Origin: an uncultured Sutterellaceae bacterium | Lineage (GTDB): Bacteria > Pseudomonadota > Gammaproteobacteria > Burkholderiales > Burkholderiaceae_F | DNA: 64,000 nt | Reading direction: 5' to 3' | Assembly (NCBI GenBank): GCA_902797695.1 | Contig: CADBTW010000045.1 | Location: 84,426-148,425, forward strand | In this document: positions 1-9,529 of the stretch, in pieces | Numbering within the stretch: position 1 is the stretch's first letter | Layout: the number at the start of each line of letters is the position of its first letter | Notes under the pieces: model-generated | What the model was told of the DNA's origin: nothing | What the model saw: the letters and a program-made list of their open reading frames with translations, nothing else | The model's database searches: none | Translations under genes and position numbers: made by a program

Positions 1-1095
1 ATGGAGAAGATCGGCGCCGCGAACGCCCTCGTGAGGCTCACGGTGACGCCGCTTAAGAAAATGAACAGCCCGTACATCGTGCTCGTCCTCGGCTACATCA
101 TCGGCCAGCTCCTCGTGATGGTGATCCCGAGCGCCGCAGGCCTCGCGATGCTGCTCCTCGTAGCGCTCTTCCCGATCCTGAAGGGCGTGGGCGTCTCGCC
201 CGCCGCGGCGGTCGCCGTGATCGGCACCTCGGCCGGCATGACGCTCGGCCCGTCCTCCGGCACGGCGAACCTCGCCGCGAAGGTCGCGGGGCTTGACCCG
301 ATCATCTACTTCGTCCAGTACCAGCTCCCGGTCGCGATCCCGACCCTCATCGCGGTCGCCCTCACGCACTACTTCGTGCAGCGCTACTACGATAAGAAAA
401 ACGACGAGGTCTACCAGGCGGCCGAAGCCGTGAAGGCGAAGGAAGTCCCGCAGGTTCCGGGCTGGTACGCGATCTTCCCGCTCCTCCCGATCGCGATGAT
501 GATCATCTTCTCGAAGCTCGTCTTCGCCAAGGTGAAGATCGACACGATCGCCGCGCTCTTCCTCGTCTGGGTTTTCGTCGTGATCGTTGAGCTCATCCGC
601 ACCCGCGACGCGAAGAAGATCTTCAAGGACGCGATGGCAATGTTCCAGGCGATGGGCAAGATGTTCACCGGAATTGTCGCGCTCATCATCTGCGCCGAAT
701 TCTTCGCGAACGGCCTCAAGGTTTCCGGCGTGATCGACATCCTGATCAACTCCGCGCAGGGAATCGGCGCCGGCATGATCGCGATGACCGTGATCCTCGC
801 CCTGATCGTCGGCCTCGTCACGTTCCTCACGGGTTCGGGCGTCGGCGCCTACTCGAGCTTCGCGGCGCTCGCCCCTGATGTCGCGACCGGCCTCGGCGGA
901 ACGGTTGCCTCCCTCGTGACCCCGATGCAGTTTGCGTCCGGCATGTTCCGCGCGATGTCCCCGGTCGCGGGCGTCATCATCGCGGTCGCGGGCGCTGCCG
1001 GCATCACGCCGCTCGCCGTTGTCCGCCGCACCTGGCTCCCGATGGTGGTCGGCATGGTGGTCACCTTCATCGCGAACGCGATCTTCGTCGCGTAA
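1..1095 (+). CDS. dcuC: DcuC-family anaerobic C4-dicarboxylate carrier, 5' end outside window
   Basis: Inner-membrane carrier expected to exchange or export C4-dicarboxylates (fumarate, malate, succinate) in anaerobic growth. The visible 364 residues are strings of hydrophobic helices with small-residue loops such as GTSAGMTLGPSSGTANLA and a C-terminal GSGVGAYSSF segment, as in DcuC. E. coli DcuC is about 460 residues, so roughly 100 residues probably lie before base 1 and the ATG at base 1 is likely an internal Met. The stop is followed by 89 bases and then a secreted hydrolase gene. Family assignment is from sequence character; substrate is inferred. A dicarboxylate carrier fits the fumarate-reductase-like proteins at 36-42 kb. 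Confidence 0.75.
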   Translation: MEKIGAANALVRLTVTPLKKMNSPYIVLVLGYIIGQLLVMVIPSAAGLAMLLLVALFPILKGVGVSPAAAVAVIGTSAGMTLGPSSGTANLAAKVAGLDPIIYFVQYQLPVAIPTLIAVALTHYFVQRYYDKKNDEVYQAAEAVKAKEVPQVPGWYAIFPLLPIAMMIIFSKLVFAKVKIDTIAALFLVWVFVVIVELIRTRDAKKIFKDAMAMFQAMGKMFTGIVALIICAEFFANGLKVSGVIDILINSAQGIGAGMIAMTVILALIVGLVTFLTGSGVGAYSSFAALAPDVATGLGGTVASLVTPMQFASGMFRAMSPVAGVIIAVAGAAGITPLAVVRRTWLPMVVGMVVTFIANAIFVA

Positions 1096-1184
1096 CCAGC
1101 TCTTTCCCGGGGGGTGCCGACTTACGCCGCTCCCCTCCTCCTGAAATTCACGGAAAACTTCTTGGAAAAAACAGGACACGGAAC

Positions 1185-1997
1185 ATGAAGAAAAGCATCC
1201 TCGCAGCAGCCGCTCTCGCGGCCATCGCATTCTCCCTTGAGGCCTCTGCCCTCGACACCGGCGTCGCCCCTGAAGTGAAGGGCCTGAAGACCGCCGCCCC
1301 GCAAACCGGGCTATATGTCGGGAACTCGTTCACTTACTACAACTGCGGCGTGAACGGATACGTCCGCGGCCTCGCAAACGCGTCCCACGAGAAGTGGAAG
1401 GCGCGCCAGATCACGATCAGCTCCGGCCGCATCTCCTTCCACCCGATCGAGGAGTACCTCGAGGACCACGCGCTCGACCCTTACGCGAAGGGGAAGGTTA
1501 AGGACGGGAAGCTCGTCGCACCGATGTTCGACATCGTGTTCCTCCAGGGCCAGAGCTCCGAACCGATCGACCCGAAGGCCTCTCCGACCTATCGCAAGTA
1601 CCTGAAGAAGGCAATCGAGGAAGTGAGGAAGGCCGGTTCTGAACCGGTCGTCGTGGTCACCTGGGCGCAGAAGGACAAGCCCGCAGACACCCGGAAGCTC
1701 GCCGACGCGACGATTGCCGCGGCGAACGAGAACCATGCGGTCGCGCTTCCTGTCGGACTCGCCTTCGAGGAATCCCTGAAGGCGCGCCCTGACCTCATCC
1801 TGCACGCCCCTGACAAGCGTCACCCGTCCGCCGCCGGCTCCTACCTCTACGGCGCGATGATGTACAGCCTCCTCTTCAGGAAGAGCCCCGAAGGCCTCAA
1901 CTTCCTCGGCGGCTGCGAAAAGCCCCTCAAGGCTTCGGATGCCAAGTTCCTGCAGGGAGTCGCCTGGCGCGTCACGAAGGAGTTCTACGGCTGGTAG
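1185..1997 (+). CDS. Secreted SGNH/GDSL-type hydrolase
   Basis: Exported esterase-like hydrolase of the SGNH fold. Residues 1-22 form a Sec signal peptide ending in ASA. The nucleophile block is GNSFT (Ser48), a middle block is QGQS (121-124), and the acid/base pair is in PDKRHPS (Asp210, His213), the standard order and spacing for SGNH enzymes. At 270 residues it is a single domain. A purine-rich AGGACACGGAAC stretch precedes the ATG. It stands alone between the DcuC-like carrier and a strong terminator, so context gives no substrate. Natural substrates of this family include acyl, acetyl and carbohydrate esters; which one applies cannot be told. Confidence 0.75.
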   Translation: MKKSILAAAALAAIAFSLEASALDTGVAPEVKGLKTAAPQTGLYVGNSFTYYNCGVNGYVRGLANASHEKWKARQITISSGRISFHPIEEYLEDHALDPYAKGKVKDGKLVAPMFDIVFLQGQSSEPIDPKASPTYRKYLKKAIEEVRKAGSEPVVVVTWAQKDKPADTRKLADATIAAANENHAVALPVGLAFEESLKARPDLILHAPDKRHPSAAGSYLYGAMMYSLLFRKSPEGLNFLGGCEKPLKASDAKFLQGVAWRVTKEFYGW

Positions 1998-2036
1998 CCG
2001 CGGCCTTTTCCCCGTTTTTTCTGTTGGGAAATACCG

Positions 2037-2075
2037 AAACCCGTGCCTTCTTTAATGGGAAGGTACGGGTTTTTG
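2037..2075 (+). terminator. Intrinsic terminator after SGNH hydrolase gene
   Basis: A 14-position inverted repeat (2037-2050 with 2059-2072, one mismatch) ends in a T run. It ends transcription from the hydrolase gene. It also lies inside the 5' extension of the next open frame, which argues that the SulP gene starts downstream of it. Confidence 0.85.
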
Positions 2076-2159
2076 TTATGCCAGGGCGGAGGAATCCAGC
2101 TCTCCAGAGGCTATAGTCTCCACAAGTCATTACACGAACTTTACAAAGAAGGGGCAAGG

Positions 2160-3893
2160 GTGAACTGGTTACCCGGAAAAACAGGGATTCGGAAGCTCAG
2201 CTTCCGTGACGCGGGCGGGTACATGCGGAACCACCGGACGGATTTCGCGGCCGGGCTCTCCGTGATCGGACTCCTCATTCCGGAAGCGGTCGCCTATGCC
2301 GGGATCGCGGGACTCCCCGCGTCCTCTGGCCTCGTCGCGCTTTTCTTCGGCCTCGCCTGCTTCCTCGCCTTCGGTTCAAGCCGCTACGCCGTGGTCGCGG
2401 CGACGTCGTCCGCCGCCATGGTGCTTTCCGCCGGAATCGCAACGCTCTCCGAGGTCGAGAAAGGCGTTGACCCGGCGACGATCGCGGCCGTGCTCGTGAT
2501 CCTCACGGGCTTCTGGTTCGCCCTCGCACGGCTTCTCGGCTTCGCCCGTGCCGCAAACTTCGTTGCGAAGCCTGTTCTTCGAGGCGTTTCGATGGGGCTC
2601 GCCCTCACGATTACGCTGATGCAGCTTCCAAAGCTCTTCGGCATTGTGCCGTCCACGCATTCTCCCTGGGAACGGCTCGTCGAAACCGCAACCGGATTTG
2701 CTGGCGCCAACCCCGCTTCCGTGGTGACGGGAGTCGTCGCGCTCCTCGTGCTGTTCCTCTGGCGCTCGAAATCGCAGCCCGTGGGCCTTTGGGTCGTGAT
2801 CGGTTCGATCGTCGCAACCTACGTCTTCCCGCTCGCCGAGCGCGGGGTCGAGCTCGTCGGCGACATCAGCCTGCACGGCTCCGCGATTTCCTTCCAGAGC
2901 CTCGCGAACGCCGACTGGGCGGGAGCAATCCAGATGAGCGCCGCGCTCTGCATCATCGTCTACGCGGAGTCGTACTCAAGCATCCACAGCGCTGCGGCCC
3001 GGAACGGCGAATCGATCGACTCTAACCGAAACCTTACGGCAATCGGTGCCGCGAACATCCTCTCCGGATTCTTCGGGGGGCTTCCCGTCGGGGCCGGCTT
3101 TTCCGCAACGAGCCTGAACGAGGCGTCAGGCGCCCAAAGCAAGGTCTCGACCGCTGCGGCACTTGCCGTGTACCTTGTCGCGCTCGTCTTCTTCCTCCCC
3201 CTGATCAGCCGGATTCCCGAACCGGTTCTCGCCGCGGTCGTGATCCGCGCGGTAGGGCCTGGCCTCTCGCCCAAGCCCCTCCTCCCCTACTTCCACTGGC
3301 AGCGGGACCGCTTCCTCGCGATCGTGAGCTTCCTTGCGGTCGCGCTTCTCGGCGTCGTAAACGGGCTTCTTGTCTCGATCGTCCTCTCCTGCGTTCTGAT
3401 TCTCATGAACGCCGCCCAGCCCCGGGTGTCGGAGCTACGGAAGCTTCCGAGCTCGCACAGCTTTGTGAACGTCCGGATCTTCCCGAAAGCGGAGCCCATT
3501 CCTGGAATCCTTGTCCTTCGCATCGACCAGCCGATGTTCTTCGCGAACGCGGAGCCGGTGCTGAAAAAGGCGACCGAGATGTTCAGGGCCCGAGCGAAGG
3601 AAGAGCATCTCTCGCATCTCATACTCAGCCTCGAGGAAAGCTCCGACCTCGACGGCACTTCGATCGAAGCTCTTCAGGTCTTCTCAAAGCGCCTCGAGGA
3701 CAAGGGGTGCCGCCCAATGCTCTGCCGGCTCCACAGGCGCGCCCGCTCGGCGCTCGTCAGGGCCGCCGTTCCAGCACTCCTCCCGGGGCAGCTCTCGCTT
3801 CTCTCGGTCGACCGTGCCGTGAAGATCGCGAAGGAGTATCAGGCGCACGAAGCGGCACTCTCCGCTACCGCGATGAAGGAAGACGCCCGCTAG
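2160..3893 (+). CDS. SulP-family anion transporter with C-terminal STAS domain
   Basis: Membrane carrier of the SulP (SLC26) family, which moves sulfate, bicarbonate or other anions. The N-terminus has the family hallmark LIPEAVAYAGIAGLP, followed by a long set of membrane helices to about residue 400. A cytoplasmic STAS domain fills the C-terminus (after PIPGILVLRIDQPMFFANAE, with SSDLDGTSIEAL). I place the start at a GTG (2160) with a GAAGGGG ribosome site 6-9 bases upstream. The frame is open from 2043, but that stretch contains the terminator of the previous gene. The 577-residue product is normal for the family. Substrate cannot be assigned; sulfate and bicarbonate are the usual candidates. 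Confidence 0.85.
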   Translation: MNWLPGKTGIRKLSFRDAGGYMRNHRTDFAAGLSVIGLLIPEAVAYAGIAGLPASSGLVALFFGLACFLAFGSSRYAVVAATSSAAMVLSAGIATLSEVEKGVDPATIAAVLVILTGFWFALARLLGFARAANFVAKPVLRGVSMGLALTITLMQLPKLFGIVPSTHSPWERLVETATGFAGANPASVVTGVVALLVLFLWRSKSQPVGLWVVIGSIVATYVFPLAERGVELVGDISLHGSAISFQSLANADWAGAIQMSAALCIIVYAESYSSIHSAAARNGESIDSNRNLTAIGAANILSGFFGGLPVGAGFSATSLNEASGAQSKVSTAAALAVYLVALVFFLPLISRIPEPVLAAVVIRAVGPGLSPKPLLPYFHWQRDRFLAIVSFLAVALLGVVNGLLVSIVLSCVLILMNAAQPRVSELRKLPSSHSFVNVRIFPKAEPIPGILVLRIDQPMFFANAEPVLKKATEMFRARAKEEHLSHLILSLEESSDLDGTSIEALQVFSKRLEDKGCRPMLCRLHRRARSALVRAAVPALLPGQLSLLSVDRAVKIAKEYQAHEAALSATAMKEDAR

Positions 3894-3937
3894 AATAGCC
3901 CCGAAAACAATTCCTCCCGAGGAGGCTCCGAGGCGAC

Positions 3938-5812
3938 ATGGCACCCGAAAAGAACAAGGTTGAACTCCTCTCCCCCGCGAAGAACGCCGCGATCGGGATC
4001 GAGGCGATTCGGCACGGGGCCGACGCGGTCTACATCGGAGGTCCCGCGTTCGGTGCGAGGAGCGCGGCAGGGAATTCGCTCGAGGACATCGAGCGGCTCT
4101 GCAGCTTCGCACACCGGTTCCGGGCGCGGATTCTCCTCACGCTAAACACGATTCTCCGGGACGAGGAAATCGAGCCTGCTAGGGACCTCGCGTGGAAGGC
4201 GTGGGAAGCCGGGGTCGACGCGCTCATCATCCAGGACATGGGGCTCCTCAAGACGGATCTCCCGCCTATCCAGCTCCACGCGTCCACCCAGTGCGACATC
4301 AGGACACCGGAAAAAGCGAAGTTCCTGGAGGATTCCGGCTTCTCCCAGATCGTCCCCGCCCGCGAGCTCACCCTACCCGAGATCCGCGCGATCGCCGACG
4401 TGCTCGACAGGGCGCGGATCGAGTGCTTCGTGCACGGGGCGCTCTGCGTTTCCTATAGCGGACTCTGCTACGCGAGCGAAGCGCTGAAGCACCGGAGCGC
4501 GAACCGCGGCGCCTGCGCCCAGATCTGCAGGCTGCCCTACAGGGCAGAGCTTCCGGACGGTACCGTGCTTGAGGAGCACCGGTACCTACTGTCCCTCAAG
4601 GACAACGACCAGGCTCCGAACCTCGGGGAACTGCTCGACGCCGGCGTCCGGAGCTTCAAGATCGAGGGGCGCCTGAAGGACATGGACTACGTGAAGAACA
4701 TCACGGCCTGGTACCGGAAGGCGCTTGACCGGGAGCTCGAGCGGCGGCATGAGCTCGCTCACGAGTCCATGGGCGAAGTGAGGTTCTCGTTCGAACCGAA
4801 CCCCGCGAAGACCTTCAGCCGGGGATCGACCGACTATTTCCTCCACGGCAGGCACCCCGGGATCGCGTCTCTTGACACCCCGAAGAGCGCCGGGGAGCCT
4901 GTCGGAACCGTTATCCGCACGACCCAGAGGTCGATCCTCGTCCGCGCTTCCGCTCCCCTTCATAACGGCGACGGCCTCACGTATTTCTCGCACTCCGATC
5001 TCCGGGGCCTTCTCGTGAACCGCGCCGAGCGGATCAACGGAAGCCGCTGGGAAGCCTTCACGCGCGAGTCTCCCTCGAGGACGGAAGGGCTCGTGCCCGG
5101 AACCCCGCTCTCGCGTAACCGCGATCAGGAGTGGGAAAAAACGCTTGAGGGGAAAACAGCCGAGCGGCGCGTCCCTGTCACGATCGAAGCGCTGGAAGAG
5201 CCGGGGAAGCTTGAGCTGCGGATGATTGACCCCGAAGGCACGGCTGCGCAGCTCACGCTCGCTCTCCGGGGAGACCCTGCAAAGAATCCGGAAAAGGCGA
5301 CATCCCAGCTCCGGACAGCGCTCCTGAAGCTCGGCGACACGGACTACGAGGCGCGTGACGTGCGGATTCACGCCCCGGAGCCTCTCTTCATCCCGATTTC
5401 CGTACTGAACCAGGCCCGCCGGGAACTCGTTTCGAAGATGGAGCGGGCTTGTGAAAAATCGTTCGTGCGGTGGACGAGGTCGCCTTCCCGACTAGTCCCC
5501 TTCCCCGCGAAGTCGCTCGACTACCGGGGAAACGTCTTCAATTCGCTGGCGAAGTCCTTCTACGAGGAGCGCGGCTGCGAAGTGACGGAGCCCGCGTTCG
5601 AAGCCGGTGAAAAGACGGGAGAAGTGGAGCTCATGCGCTGCCGGCACTGCATCCGGTACACGCTCGGGCTCTGCCCGAAGGAAGCGGCGAAGCGGGGCGA
5701 GAAGGTGAAGCCCCTTCCGATCACGCTCGTCTCGGGACCGATCCGTCTCACGGCCCGGTTTCACTGCGGTCCCTGCGAGATGTCCGTCTGGGGAACACGC
5801 CAAAAGGCCTAG
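3938..5812 (+). CDS. rlhA: U32-family protein, RlhA-like 23S rRNA C2501 hydroxylation protein
   Basis: Member of the U32 'peptidase' family whose studied members hydroxylate RNA using prephenate-derived chemistry and an FeS cluster. The U32 signature is clear: ECFVHGALCVSYSGLC then NRGACAQICRLPYR, containing the conserved cysteines. At 624 residues it matches the long RlhA (YdcP) form rather than the shorter tRNA-acting TrhP (about 450). It also has the extra C-terminal domain with a Cys-rich end (MRCRHCIRYTLGLCP, HCGPCEMSVWG). The gene begins with ATG after a GAGGAGGCTCCGAGGCGAC leader, 44 bases after the SulP gene. Family is certain; the RlhA-specific role is a strong inference from length and C-terminal architecture. 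Confidence 0.8.
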   Translation: MAPEKNKVELLSPAKNAAIGIEAIRHGADAVYIGGPAFGARSAAGNSLEDIERLCSFAHRFRARILLTLNTILRDEEIEPARDLAWKAWEAGVDALIIQDMGLLKTDLPPIQLHASTQCDIRTPEKAKFLEDSGFSQIVPARELTLPEIRAIADVLDRARIECFVHGALCVSYSGLCYASEALKHRSANRGACAQICRLPYRAELPDGTVLEEHRYLLSLKDNDQAPNLGELLDAGVRSFKIEGRLKDMDYVKNITAWYRKALDRELERRHELAHESMGEVRFSFEPNPAKTFSRGSTDYFLHGRHPGIASLDTPKSAGEPVGTVIRTTQRSILVRASAPLHNGDGLTYFSHSDLRGLLVNRAERINGSRWEAFTRESPSRTEGLVPGTPLSRNRDQEWEKTLEGKTAERRVPVTIEALEEPGKLELRMIDPEGTAAQLTLALRGDPAKNPEKATSQLRTALLKLGDTDYEARDVRIHAPEPLFIPISVLNQARRELVSKMERACEKSFVRWTRSPSRLVPFPAKSLDYRGNVFNSLAKSFYEERGCEVTEPAFEAGEKTGEVELMRCRHCIRYTLGLCPKEAAKRGEKVKPLPITLVSGPIRLTARFHCGPCEMSVWGTRQKA

Positions 5813-5934
5813 GTCACCCCTCCTAGGGAGTAGGCAGGAGTGCTACCAAAAATACTGCATTCGCGGTATGTACCAAAATTTCTTGTGGGAGATAATGGAT
5901 TTTATCTGTTAAAAATCCCCCGCAGGAGACGAGC

Positions 5935-7188
5935 TTGGACTACGCAATAAAGGACGGCATCCTGATGGTCAACGTTTCCGCCGTGCAGGCGGTGGCGCTT
6001 GCCGTCATCACTTACTTCTTCGGTGTCTGGGCGAAGAAGAAAATCTCGATACTCGAAAGGCTCTCGATCCCGAGCCCGGTCGTCGGCGGCATGACGTTCG
6101 CCGTCATCCTTTCCATCCTCGACGGGTGCGGCGTGATGAAGGTGCATTTCGACTCGTCGCTGCAGACCCTCTTCATGCTCGCCTTCTACACGACGGTCGG
6201 CCTCATGGCGAGCTTCAAGCTGATCAAGAAGGGAGGCAAGCTCCTTGTCTGCTTCTTCCTCGCGGTCTCGGTCCTCTGCTTCCTGCAGAACGGCGTCGGC
6301 ATCGCGCTCGCGACGATGATGGGGATCGACATGCACTACGGTATCCTCTCAGGCTCCATTTCCATGATGGGCGGCCTCGGGACGGCGGCCGCCTTCGGCC
6401 CGTTCTTCGAGCAGACGTACGGGGTAACCGGCGGTACGGCGGTCGGCATCACGTCGGCCACCTTCGGCATGGTCGCGGCGCTTCTTCTTGGCGGCCCGTT
6501 CGGCGAATGGGTGATCCGCCGCTACAAGGTGAAGACCCCGAAGAAGGTCGGGGAGCCTGAACCTGAACTTCGGATCCCGGCGGACACGGAAGTGTCCGTC
6601 ACCGACCAGAAGCGCGCGAACACCCCGACGATGACGGATGAGCTCATGAAGGCGGGATCGATCGTCGCGCTCTGCATCGCGGGCGGCATGATCGTTTCCT
6701 CCTGGCTCGGGCACTTCATCACGCTCCCCGCCTACATCGGCTCGATGATCGTCGCTGCGATCCTCAGGAACATCGGCGATTTTTCCGGCCTCTACAAGGT
6801 TGATGGAAAGGGCATGAACGCGGTCGCGGACATCAGCCTTGTTCTCTTCGTCACGATGGCGATCAACTCCCTCAAGCTCTATGAACTCATCCACCTCGCG
6901 ATTCCGATGATGGTGATTCTCGCCGCGCAGACCGTCCTCATGCTCGGGTTCGCCTGGCTCGTCTTCATCAAGCTCTTCGGAAAAGACTATGACAACGTGA
7001 TGCTCGCCGTCGGCGGCATCGGGTTCGGCATGGGAGCCACCGTGAACGGGCTCGCCAACATGCAGGCGATCGGCGAAAAATACGGCACGAGCGCGCGGGC
7101 CTGGCTCATTGTCAGCATCGTGGGCGCGTTCCTGATCGACTTCGTGAACGCCCTCGTGATCACCTGGATGGGCACGCTTCCGTTCTAG
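5935..7188 (+). CDS. gltS: Sodium/glutamate symporter GltS
   Basis: Inner-membrane Na+:glutamate symporter of the ESS family. It has about ten helices and the glycine-rich pore-loop motifs of this family (GGMTFAVILS near the start, SGSISMMGGLGTAAAFGP, GGTAVGITSATFGM, and a second-half repeat GGIGFGMGATVNGLANM). Length (417) is near the family norm. The start is a TTG: AGGAGA sits six bases before it, and the frame upstream has no better codon; an internal ATG at 5965 is the alternative. Two copies of TACCAAAA lie upstream (about 5845-5878), position suggestive of regulation but unproven. Convergent with the pyridoxamine kinase gene. Confidence 0.9.
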   Translation: MDYAIKDGILMVNVSAVQAVALAVITYFFGVWAKKKISILERLSIPSPVVGGMTFAVILSILDGCGVMKVHFDSSLQTLFMLAFYTTVGLMASFKLIKKGGKLLVCFFLAVSVLCFLQNGVGIALATMMGIDMHYGILSGSISMMGGLGTAAAFGPFFEQTYGVTGGTAVGITSATFGMVAALLLGGPFGEWVIRRYKVKTPKKVGEPEPELRIPADTEVSVTDQKRANTPTMTDELMKAGSIVALCIAGGMIVSSWLGHFITLPAYIGSMIVAAILRNIGDFSGLYKVDGKGMNAVADISLVLFVTMAINSLKLYELIHLAIPMMVILAAQTVLMLGFAWLVFIKLFGKDYDNVMLAVGGIGFGMGATVNGLANMQAIGEKYGTSARAWLIVSIVGAFLIDFVNALVITWMGTLPF

Positions 7189-7221
7189 TCCCGGAACTCT
7201 CAGGTGCAAGCAAACCAAAGC

Positions 7222-7246
7222 CCGGACTGCCAAGCGGTCCGGTTTT
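7222..7246 (+). terminator. Terminator after gltS
   Basis: CCGGAC (7222-7227) pairs with GTCCGG (7237-7242) and is followed by TTTT. It separates the convergent gltS and pyridoxamine kinase genes. Confidence 0.7.
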
Positions 7247-7289
7247 GATCGTTACCGGCAACCAGAATCCTTCGTTTCCTTCCGGAAAC

Positions 7290-8162
7290 TCAGGGTTTCT
7301 CGCCGCAGGGCGCGGTTTCATCGATCACGGAGAGGCAGCTCTCAACCTGCACGCCCTTGAACTTGTCCTCGTTCCCGCGGTTCACCCGCACGAGCTCCCT
7401 GACCGCGTCCATCGCGGACCGAACCGCCTTCTCCATTCCCCAGCCTTCAAGAGTTCGCCCAAGGAAAACCGAGCTGAAGATGTCGCCGGTTCCTGGGAAA
7501 AAGACCGGAATGTAGTCGTAGGGGATCGTGAACGAGCGCTTCGCGCGATCGTCCCAGCAGGAGACGGCGTGGCCGACCCCTGAGACTTCCGCGCTCGTCA
7601 CGACGACGCTCCGGGCGCCAAGCGCCCTCAACTTTTCGACGAGCGAGCCCATTGCGGCAGGGCTTACTGGGTCCGGGGTCCAGGGAATCCCGGCGAGGCA
7701 GCAGGCCTCGGTGAAGTTCGGGACGATGAAGTCGGAGACCGGAAGGAGCCGCCGCATGTAGTTTATGGTTTCCTCGGGGAGCCCCTGATAGAGCTCTCCC
7801 TCGTCCGCCATCACCGGGTCCGTGAGGACGAGCGCACCGCGGGCACGCTGCCGCTCGCAAAACGACCGGACGAGTTCCGCCTGCTCGAGCGACGACATGA
7901 AACCGGTCGCGATCGCGTCGAACCGGAACCCGAGCTCGTCCCAGATCCCGATCGACTGCCTCATGTAGGACGTGGTGTCGAGCACCGCGTACTTTCCGTA
8001 GTTGAACGTGTTCGATATGAGCGCTGTCGGGAGGTTGTAGAGGTTGCATCCGAGGTGGGAGAGCACGGGCTGCATTGCAGAGATCCCGACCTTGCCGTAG
8101 CCTGCGGCGTCCGCAATAAGCAGGACCTGGCGGCCCGCACCGATTTCCATCTTATTTTCCAT
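7290..8162 (-). CDS. pdxY: Pyridoxamine/pyridoxal kinase, PfkB-family (PdxY-like)
   Basis: Cytoplasmic vitamin B6 salvage kinase that phosphorylates pyridoxal or pyridoxamine with ATP. The ribokinase-fold features are present: an N-terminal substrate region (DAAGYGKVGISAMQPVL), LTDPVMADEG in the middle, VPNFTEACCLAG, and the anion-hole/catalytic motif FFPGTGDIFSS near residue 230. Length (290) fits PdxY. The gene starts with ATG preceded by AAGGGAGTGGGGA. It is the last gene of a minus-strand set (stress protein, small membrane protein, kinase), 12 bases after the membrane protein. The family is clear; preference between pyridoxal and pyridoxamine is not visible. Confidence 0.85.
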   Translation of the reverse strand: MENKMEIGAGRQVLLIADAAGYGKVGISAMQPVLSHLGCNLYNLPTALISNTFNYGKYAVLDTTSYMRQSIGIWDELGFRFDAIATGFMSSLEQAELVRSFCERQRARGALVLTDPVMADEGELYQGLPEETINYMRRLLPVSDFIVPNFTEACCLAGIPWTPDPVSPAAMGSLVEKLRALGARSVVVTSAEVSGVGHAVSCWDDRAKRSFTIPYDYIPVFFPGTGDIFSSVFLGRTLEGWGMEKAVRSAMDAVRELVRVNRGNEDKFKGVQVESCLSVIDETAPCGEKP

Positions 8163-8174
8163 TCCCCACTCCCT

Positions 8175-8438
8175 TCAGGCCGAAGTTCGCTTCCCGTGCC
8201 TCTTCTTGCCCTTGCCTTCTTTGATTCCGGCTGACTCTAGTTCTGTCTTCGCTTCAAGCGCCTCTTTCTCCGCTTTCTGCTTCTCGTCCATCCGGCATTT
8301 TCCGAAGGCGAACATGAAGCCGAGTATGCCCATCGCGACGATCGTGATCACGTCAGCGGTGAAGAACGTCATCACCCAGGCCGTGACCGCGCCGACCGTG
8401 AGGCCGATGACTATGGGAGCTGCTTTGGTTTTCTGCAT
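8175..8438 (-). CDS. Small two-helix membrane protein with charged tail
   Basis: Unrecognised 87-residue protein. Two adjacent hydrophobic segments cover residues about 8-44. The rest is a lysine/glutamate-rich cytoplasmic tail (KQKAEKEALEAKTELESAG) likely to be helical or coiled coil, ending in basic residues. I start at the internal ATG at 8438, preceded by GCAGGG; the frame stays open to 8531 but the added residues look non-coding. The 12-base gap to the pyridoxamine kinase gene suggests co-transcription. No function can be assigned. Confidence 0.6.
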   Translation of the reverse strand: MQKTKAAPIVIGLTVGAVTAWVMTFFTADVITIVAMGILGFMFAFGKCRMDEKQKAEKEALEAKTELESAGIKEGKGKKRHGKRTSA

Positions 8439-8617
8439 TCGGAGCCCTGCGGGAAATCTTGGTGATATGTCGGGAAGTCTGTGTATTTTAGCGGCAGTCC
8501 AAACATCGGGCGCCATAAATTCCCAAGGCACGGAAAAGGCGGCGCGCTCCCGAAATTCCAGTGGGGAGCCGGCGCCGCCCGTCTCAGGTCCGCGCGATGC
8601 GCGGAACTGTTCGCACG

Positions 8618-9529
8618 CTACCGGATGATGAGTACCGGTGCCGCGGTTTCAGCCGCGACCCGGGTCGTGACCGAGCCGAGGATCGCCGCACGGAAGTTCG
8701 TGTAGCCGCGGGACCCCATCACGACGAGGTCAAGCCCCTCGCGGTTCGCGTAGGAGGAGATCCTGTCGCCGGCGGACCCGACTAGCTTCACAGGGGTCAC
8801 GTTCGCGAACCCCTTGTCTCTCAGCGATTCGACGACGGGGCGGGTGTTTTCCTCGAATGTCTTCTCTTCAAGCTTCCTCGCCTCTTCCTCTGTCACAACG
8901 GCCATGTCGCAGTCGCTCGACGCCGTGATCATCGCATTCATCGCGTCCTCGACCACGTTGAGGACGCGGATCTCAGGATTCGCGCCGAGTAGCTCGCGAT
9001 ACCGCTCGAGGTACCGGACCGCGATTTCGCCGTAGGGCGAGCCGTCAACCGCGATGCCGACCTTGAGGTCGTCCTTCTTCGGAGCCGGCGCGTCGCGAAC
9101 GAGAAGCACCGGGACCGAGGTTCCTGCAAGGACCGCGGTGGAGACCGAGCCGAGGAAGAGCTTCTCGGCGTTCGTCTTCCCCTGGGTACCCATCACGATG
9201 AGGTCAGGCTTCCACGCCGCGGTTTCCTCGAGCACGGCTTCCGCCGGCGCCTTGCGAACGGTCATTTCGCGGAAGGGGATTCCCTTCACCTGGAGAGGCG
9301 TCCGGACCGCGGCGAAGGCCTTCTCCGCCCTGACCCTGTAAAGCTCTTCCAGCGTCTTTTCACCCCAGACCTCGGAGAGGAGCGCCCCCGTCACGACGCT
9401 TCCGTTCAGGAACTGCGCGTTGAGAACCTCGATCTCCGGCTTCCTCCCGAGAAGCGACGTACGGGACGCGATGAACTCTGCGGCAAGCGCGCTGTATTCA
9501 CTGCCGTCAACCGGAAGGAGAATCTTCAT
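8618..9529 (-). CDS. Tandem-domain universal stress protein (UspA family)
   Basis: Cytoplasmic stress protein with two Usp domains in one chain (residues 1-145 and about 155-303). Each domain begins with a beta strand and acidic loop (ILLPVDGS, VGIAVDGS) and ends with the ATP-binding glycine pattern: GTQGKTNAEKLFLGSVS in the first, GSRGYTNFRAAILGSVT in the second. Both copies keep the small residues needed to bind nucleotide. 303 residues is typical of tandem Usp proteins. The gene is first in the minus-strand set; a GC-rich hairpin (8589-8605) follows its stop. The partner or stress signal is not known. Confidence 0.88.
   Translation of the reverse strand: MKILLPVDGSEYSALAAEFIASRTSLLGRKPEIEVLNAQFLNGSVVTGALLSEVWGEKTLEELYRVRAEKAFAAVRTPLQVKGIPFREMTVRKAPAEAVLEETAAWKPDLIVMGTQGKTNAEKLFLGSVSTAVLAGTSVPVLLVRDAPAPKKDDLKVGIAVDGSPYGEIAVRYLERYRELLGANPEIRVLNVVEDAMNAMITASSDCDMAVVTEEEARKLEEKTFEENTRPVVESLRDKGFANVTPVKLVGSAGDRISSYANREGLDLVVMGSRGYTNFRAAILGSVTTRVAAETAAPVLIIR

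Noticed and set aside
2043-2159. 5' extension of the SulP frame to an ATG at 2043
   Set aside because: It would place the start inside an intrinsic terminator hairpin and lacks a ribosome site.
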